From positions 1 through 16,330 of the forward strand of contig JANRMF010000089.1 of the NCBI GenBank assembly GCA_033761815.1: 16,330 nt of DNA. Reading direction: 5' to 3'. The translations under genes and the position numbers were made by a program. Under the pieces are notes generated by a model. It searched no databases. It had not been told where the DNA came from and saw only the letters and a list, made by a program, of their open reading frames with translations. How positions within the stretch are numbered: the stretch's first letter is position 1; every line of letters begins with the position of its first letter. This document shows positions 14,815 through 16,330 of the stretch, one piece after another. Source of the stretch: JANRKH01 sp033761815 (lineage in GTDB: Bacteria > Pseudomonadota > Alphaproteobacteria > Rickettsiales > Rickettsiaceae).

Positions 14815-15551
14815 TTAAGAGGACGCATCCATCGCGAACGCATCTTCAATCCCGCCGCTAAGCCCTGTCTCGCTAACGCCCTCGCTATTATAAAACTTTA
14901 TATAACTATCGTCAAAAAATTCCTCCGCGTTAAAAACAACCTGAGCATTCTCTGGTTTTATGTCTATTTTGTTATGAAAAAGCCTAATGAAATTACCTTT
15001 TTGATCTAAGTCTTTTTCTTTAATAAGATTATTTGCAAGTTTTGAAAGGTTAAGTTCACGGGATTCATATTAGAGACTTACGTAAATTTTTTCATCAGAT
15101 TTTGCCTCAAGATCTAACAAAAGCTTCTGTAATATCTTAGATAATTGTTCTTTAACAAAAATATCTTGAGCTGGGTTGGTAGAACTAACAATCAATAGTT
15201 TTCTGTCTTCACTCGAGAGCGCAAAGATCTTTTCTGCCCTGGTCAAATTCTTGGGGGAAATTTCGCACATAGCATTCCAGGCGTTAATTATCTGACCCCC
15301 AATGGAAGTCTCACCCTCAACTGATTCAATAAATCTAACCCAAGCTGGTATGCAATCTGCTTTGCGAAGGTCTTTGTATTTATCTCTCCCTTATTATATT
15401 TATCTAAAGTATGATAATAGACCTTATCTAAAAGTTGAGCCTACATTACTCTTGCATTAGATGCAAACTCAGCCCACCCAAGCTTATCTGAAATTAGTTT
15501 AGATAATGCTTTTTGCGTAAGCTCCACTCTTGGATGCGTGATCTGACCCAT
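14815..15551 (-). pseudogene. Decayed gene of unknown function with two nonsense codons and a frameshift
   Basis: Reading leftward from an ATG at 15551, the frame gives MGQITHPRVELTQKALSKLI and goes on to SNARVM, then a TAG at 15441-15443 (codon 37). The same frame continues in a protein-like way (AQLLDKVYYHTLDKYNKGEI) to about 15370. A frameshift then moves it into the frame of IPAWVRFIESVEGETSIGG, INAWNAMCEISPKNLTRAEK and so on. A TAA at 15070-15072 interrupts it, but the same frame resumes at once (YESRELNLSKLANNLIKEKD ... SGGIEDAFAMDASS) to a TAA at 14815-14817. About 246 codons in all. A second shift could add the segment ending at 14733. The family was not recognised; the middle part is helical and charged. 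An ATG at 15270 would give a 66-aa ORF, but it is only a fragment of this relic. Confidence 0.65.
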
Positions 15552-15610
15552 TGACAAAACAAAATAATATTACTTTTGGCCATTTTAAATATACCTTAAA
15601 TTATTTATGA

Positions 15611-15635
15611 CATGGACAGTTCAATAATCTACATG
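15611..15635 (+). repeat. Repeat core copy C flanked by ACATG
   Basis: GACAGTTCAATAATCTA (15615-15631) matches the start of copies A and B. It is bounded by ACATG at 15610-15614 and 15631-15635, as if a short element sat between direct repeats. It lies just downstream of the apaG stop codon. Confidence 0.45.
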
Positions 15636-15651
15636 AAAATTAATAGGAAAA

Positions 15652-16068
15652 CTATTGAATCACCACTTCTCTATCAAGAGAGAAGGCTGGGATTTTGACC
15701 TCGATATTTTTCCAGGTGTGAAGATTGAGGCAATAGAAAGATCCATACATCATTCCAGATGGAGCAAATAGGATCGCCTGGCTTGCATATTCAAATTCGC
15801 CGCCACTTTTTATTACTGGCTGCTTGCCAACAACTCCTTCTCCGCGGACTATTTCAAAAAACCCATCTTCCTGGGCGATGTTCCACTCTCTAGATAGAAG
15901 TTTAATATCATCAGGCGAGTGATTTTTTATTTTAATTTTGTATATGTAAACGTGGCTATGGCTTGAGCTGCTTGATAATTCTGCTGCGTAAAAAGGCCTT
16001 ACCGAAACTTCGATATTATTTGACACACAGGTATATTGGTATAGGTTACGGTCTTCTAGTGATTGCAT
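15652..16068 (-). CDS. apaG: ApaG domain protein (DUF525)
   Basis: 138 aa; E. coli ApaG is 125. It has a fibronectin-III-like beta-sandwich. Family hallmarks are NNIEVSVRPFYAAELSSSSS (18-37), VYIYKIKIKNHSPDDIKLLSREWNI (40-64), the GEGVVGKQPVI motif (76-86) and the FEYASQAILFAPSGMMYGSFYC segment (92-113). The cellular role is not settled: E. coli apaG lies in the apaGH operon and phenotypes have been linked to Co2+/Mg2+ handling. The start ATG (16068) lies inside the end of the upstream acetyltransferase (23-base overlap, another frame) with no clear Shine-Dalgarno, so expression is probably coupled. The N-terminal ~15 residues are not conserved, so the true start could be a few codons later. 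Confidence 0.9.
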   Translation of the reverse strand: MQSLEDRNLYQYTCVSNNIEVSVRPFYAAELSSSSSHSHVYIYKIKIKNHSPDDIKLLSREWNIAQEDGFFEIVRGEGVVGKQPVIKSGGEFEYASQAILFAPSGMMYGSFYCLNLHTWKNIEVKIPAFSLDREVVIQ

Positions 16069-16330
16069 ACATATAAAAATCGTAATGTTTCCCCTTTAGT
16101 TTTTCATAACAAGCCAGTTCGCCCTCTTTTTTAAAATTCAAATTTTCTAATAGTTTAATAGATCTTGGATTATGTTTGCCTACTGTCGCCTGGATTCTGA
16201 CAAGATTTAATTTGCCAAAGGCAAATTCTACAATTTTGAATACGGCATTAATCATAATACCCTTGCCCCAGTAGTTCTTATCTAGATCGTAGCTGATTTC
16301 GCCCCTGCAGTGCTGGGAGCTGATATTGTT
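16046..16330 (-). CDS. GNAT N-acetyltransferase, RimJ/RimL-like (5' part beyond window)
   Basis: The frame is open from the right edge to a stop at 16046-16048, giving 94 residues of the C-terminal half. GEISYDLDKNYWGKGIMINA is the acetyl-CoA-binding motif A region of the family (usual form Q/RxxGxG/A, here YWGKGI). LVRIQATVGKHNPRSIKLLENLNF (NxxSxxLxexxGF type) and the closing KEGELACYEKLKGKHYDFYMYAI match the RimJ/RimL subgroup, which acetylates the N-termini of ribosomal proteins or small substrates. The substrate cannot be assigned. An ATG at 16255 is internal, not the start. Leftward, overlapping apaG by 23 bases, so the two are likely co-transcribed. Confidence 0.85.
   Translation of the reverse strand, partial: NNISSQHCRGEISYDLDKNYWGKGIMINAVFKIVEFAFGKLNLVRIQATVGKHNPRSIKLLENLNFKKEGELACYEKLKGKHYDFYMYAITRRP

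Noticed and set aside
14758..15009. 83-codon plus-strand ORF
   Set aside because: Antisense to the pseudogene, which has the more protein-like composition; no ribosome binding site and no recognisable domain.
15070..15270. 66-codon minus-strand ORF as an intact gene
   Set aside because: Its frame continues in a protein-like way beyond its TAA and upstream of its ATG, so it is an internal fragment of a pseudogene.
1..16330. CRISPR arrays, tRNA or rRNA genes, and intact insertion sequences
   Set aside because: None seen by eye: no regularly spaced repeats, no cloverleaf with CCA other than the tmRNA, and no intact transposase. A covariance-model scan could still find a small RNA I missed.

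Overview
The window looks like chromosomal DNA of an AT-rich alphaproteobacterium, most likely of the order Rickettsiales. Four things point there: the AT-rich codon use, the gene block rimP-nusA-ylxR-infB-rbfA, a ProP-type (MHS family) transporter, and a circularly permuted two-piece tmRNA gene, the form found in alphaproteobacteria. lptD and an rfbD-type reductase indicate that the cell makes LPS. dapB indicates a diaminopimelate/lysine pathway. No genus can be named from the sequence alone.

Layout. Bases 1-355 hold the 3' end of an unrecognised gene. Bases 356-649 hold a near-consensus promoter followed within about 20 bases by a strong intrinsic terminator. Bases 650-6159 (+) hold the transcription/translation block: rimP, nusA, an rnpM/ylxR-type RNA-binding protein, infB and rbfA. 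Convergent to it is a leftward two-gene unit, rfbD-xerC (7996 to 6180), whose genes overlap by 4 bases. Between rfbD and lptD there is no protein gene. Instead bases 8026-8331 (+) hold a permuted ssrA (tmRNA) gene: acceptor piece first, a 10-base spacer, then the coding piece with the tag ANDNNRYVALAAA. Its promoter overlaps the rfbD promoter, which runs the other way. Leftward lptD (10468 to 8357) and an MHS-family transporter (11876 to 10629) follow. A divergent promoter region then serves the tight rightward unit gpsA-dapB-queD (11985-14030).

Bases 14031-15651 are a low-density, decaying region. They hold a small acidic ORF of unknown function, the relic of a leftward gene with two nonsense codons and a frameshift, and several copies of a short repeat built on TTCAATAATCTA. 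The window ends with leftward apaG and the 3' part of a RimJ/RimL-like N-acetyltransferase.

The genes are mostly housekeeping: ribosome maturation and initiation, transcription elongation, ribosome rescue (tmRNA), chromosome dimer resolution (XerC-like), the cell envelope (LptD, RfbD, GpsA, DapB), tRNA modification (QueD) and solute uptake. The signals most worth a second look are the permuted tmRNA with its unusual T-loop and shared promoter region, the promoter-terminator leader ahead of the nusA operon, a 10-bp motif found at promoters, and the repeat/pseudogene zone near 14-15.6 kb.
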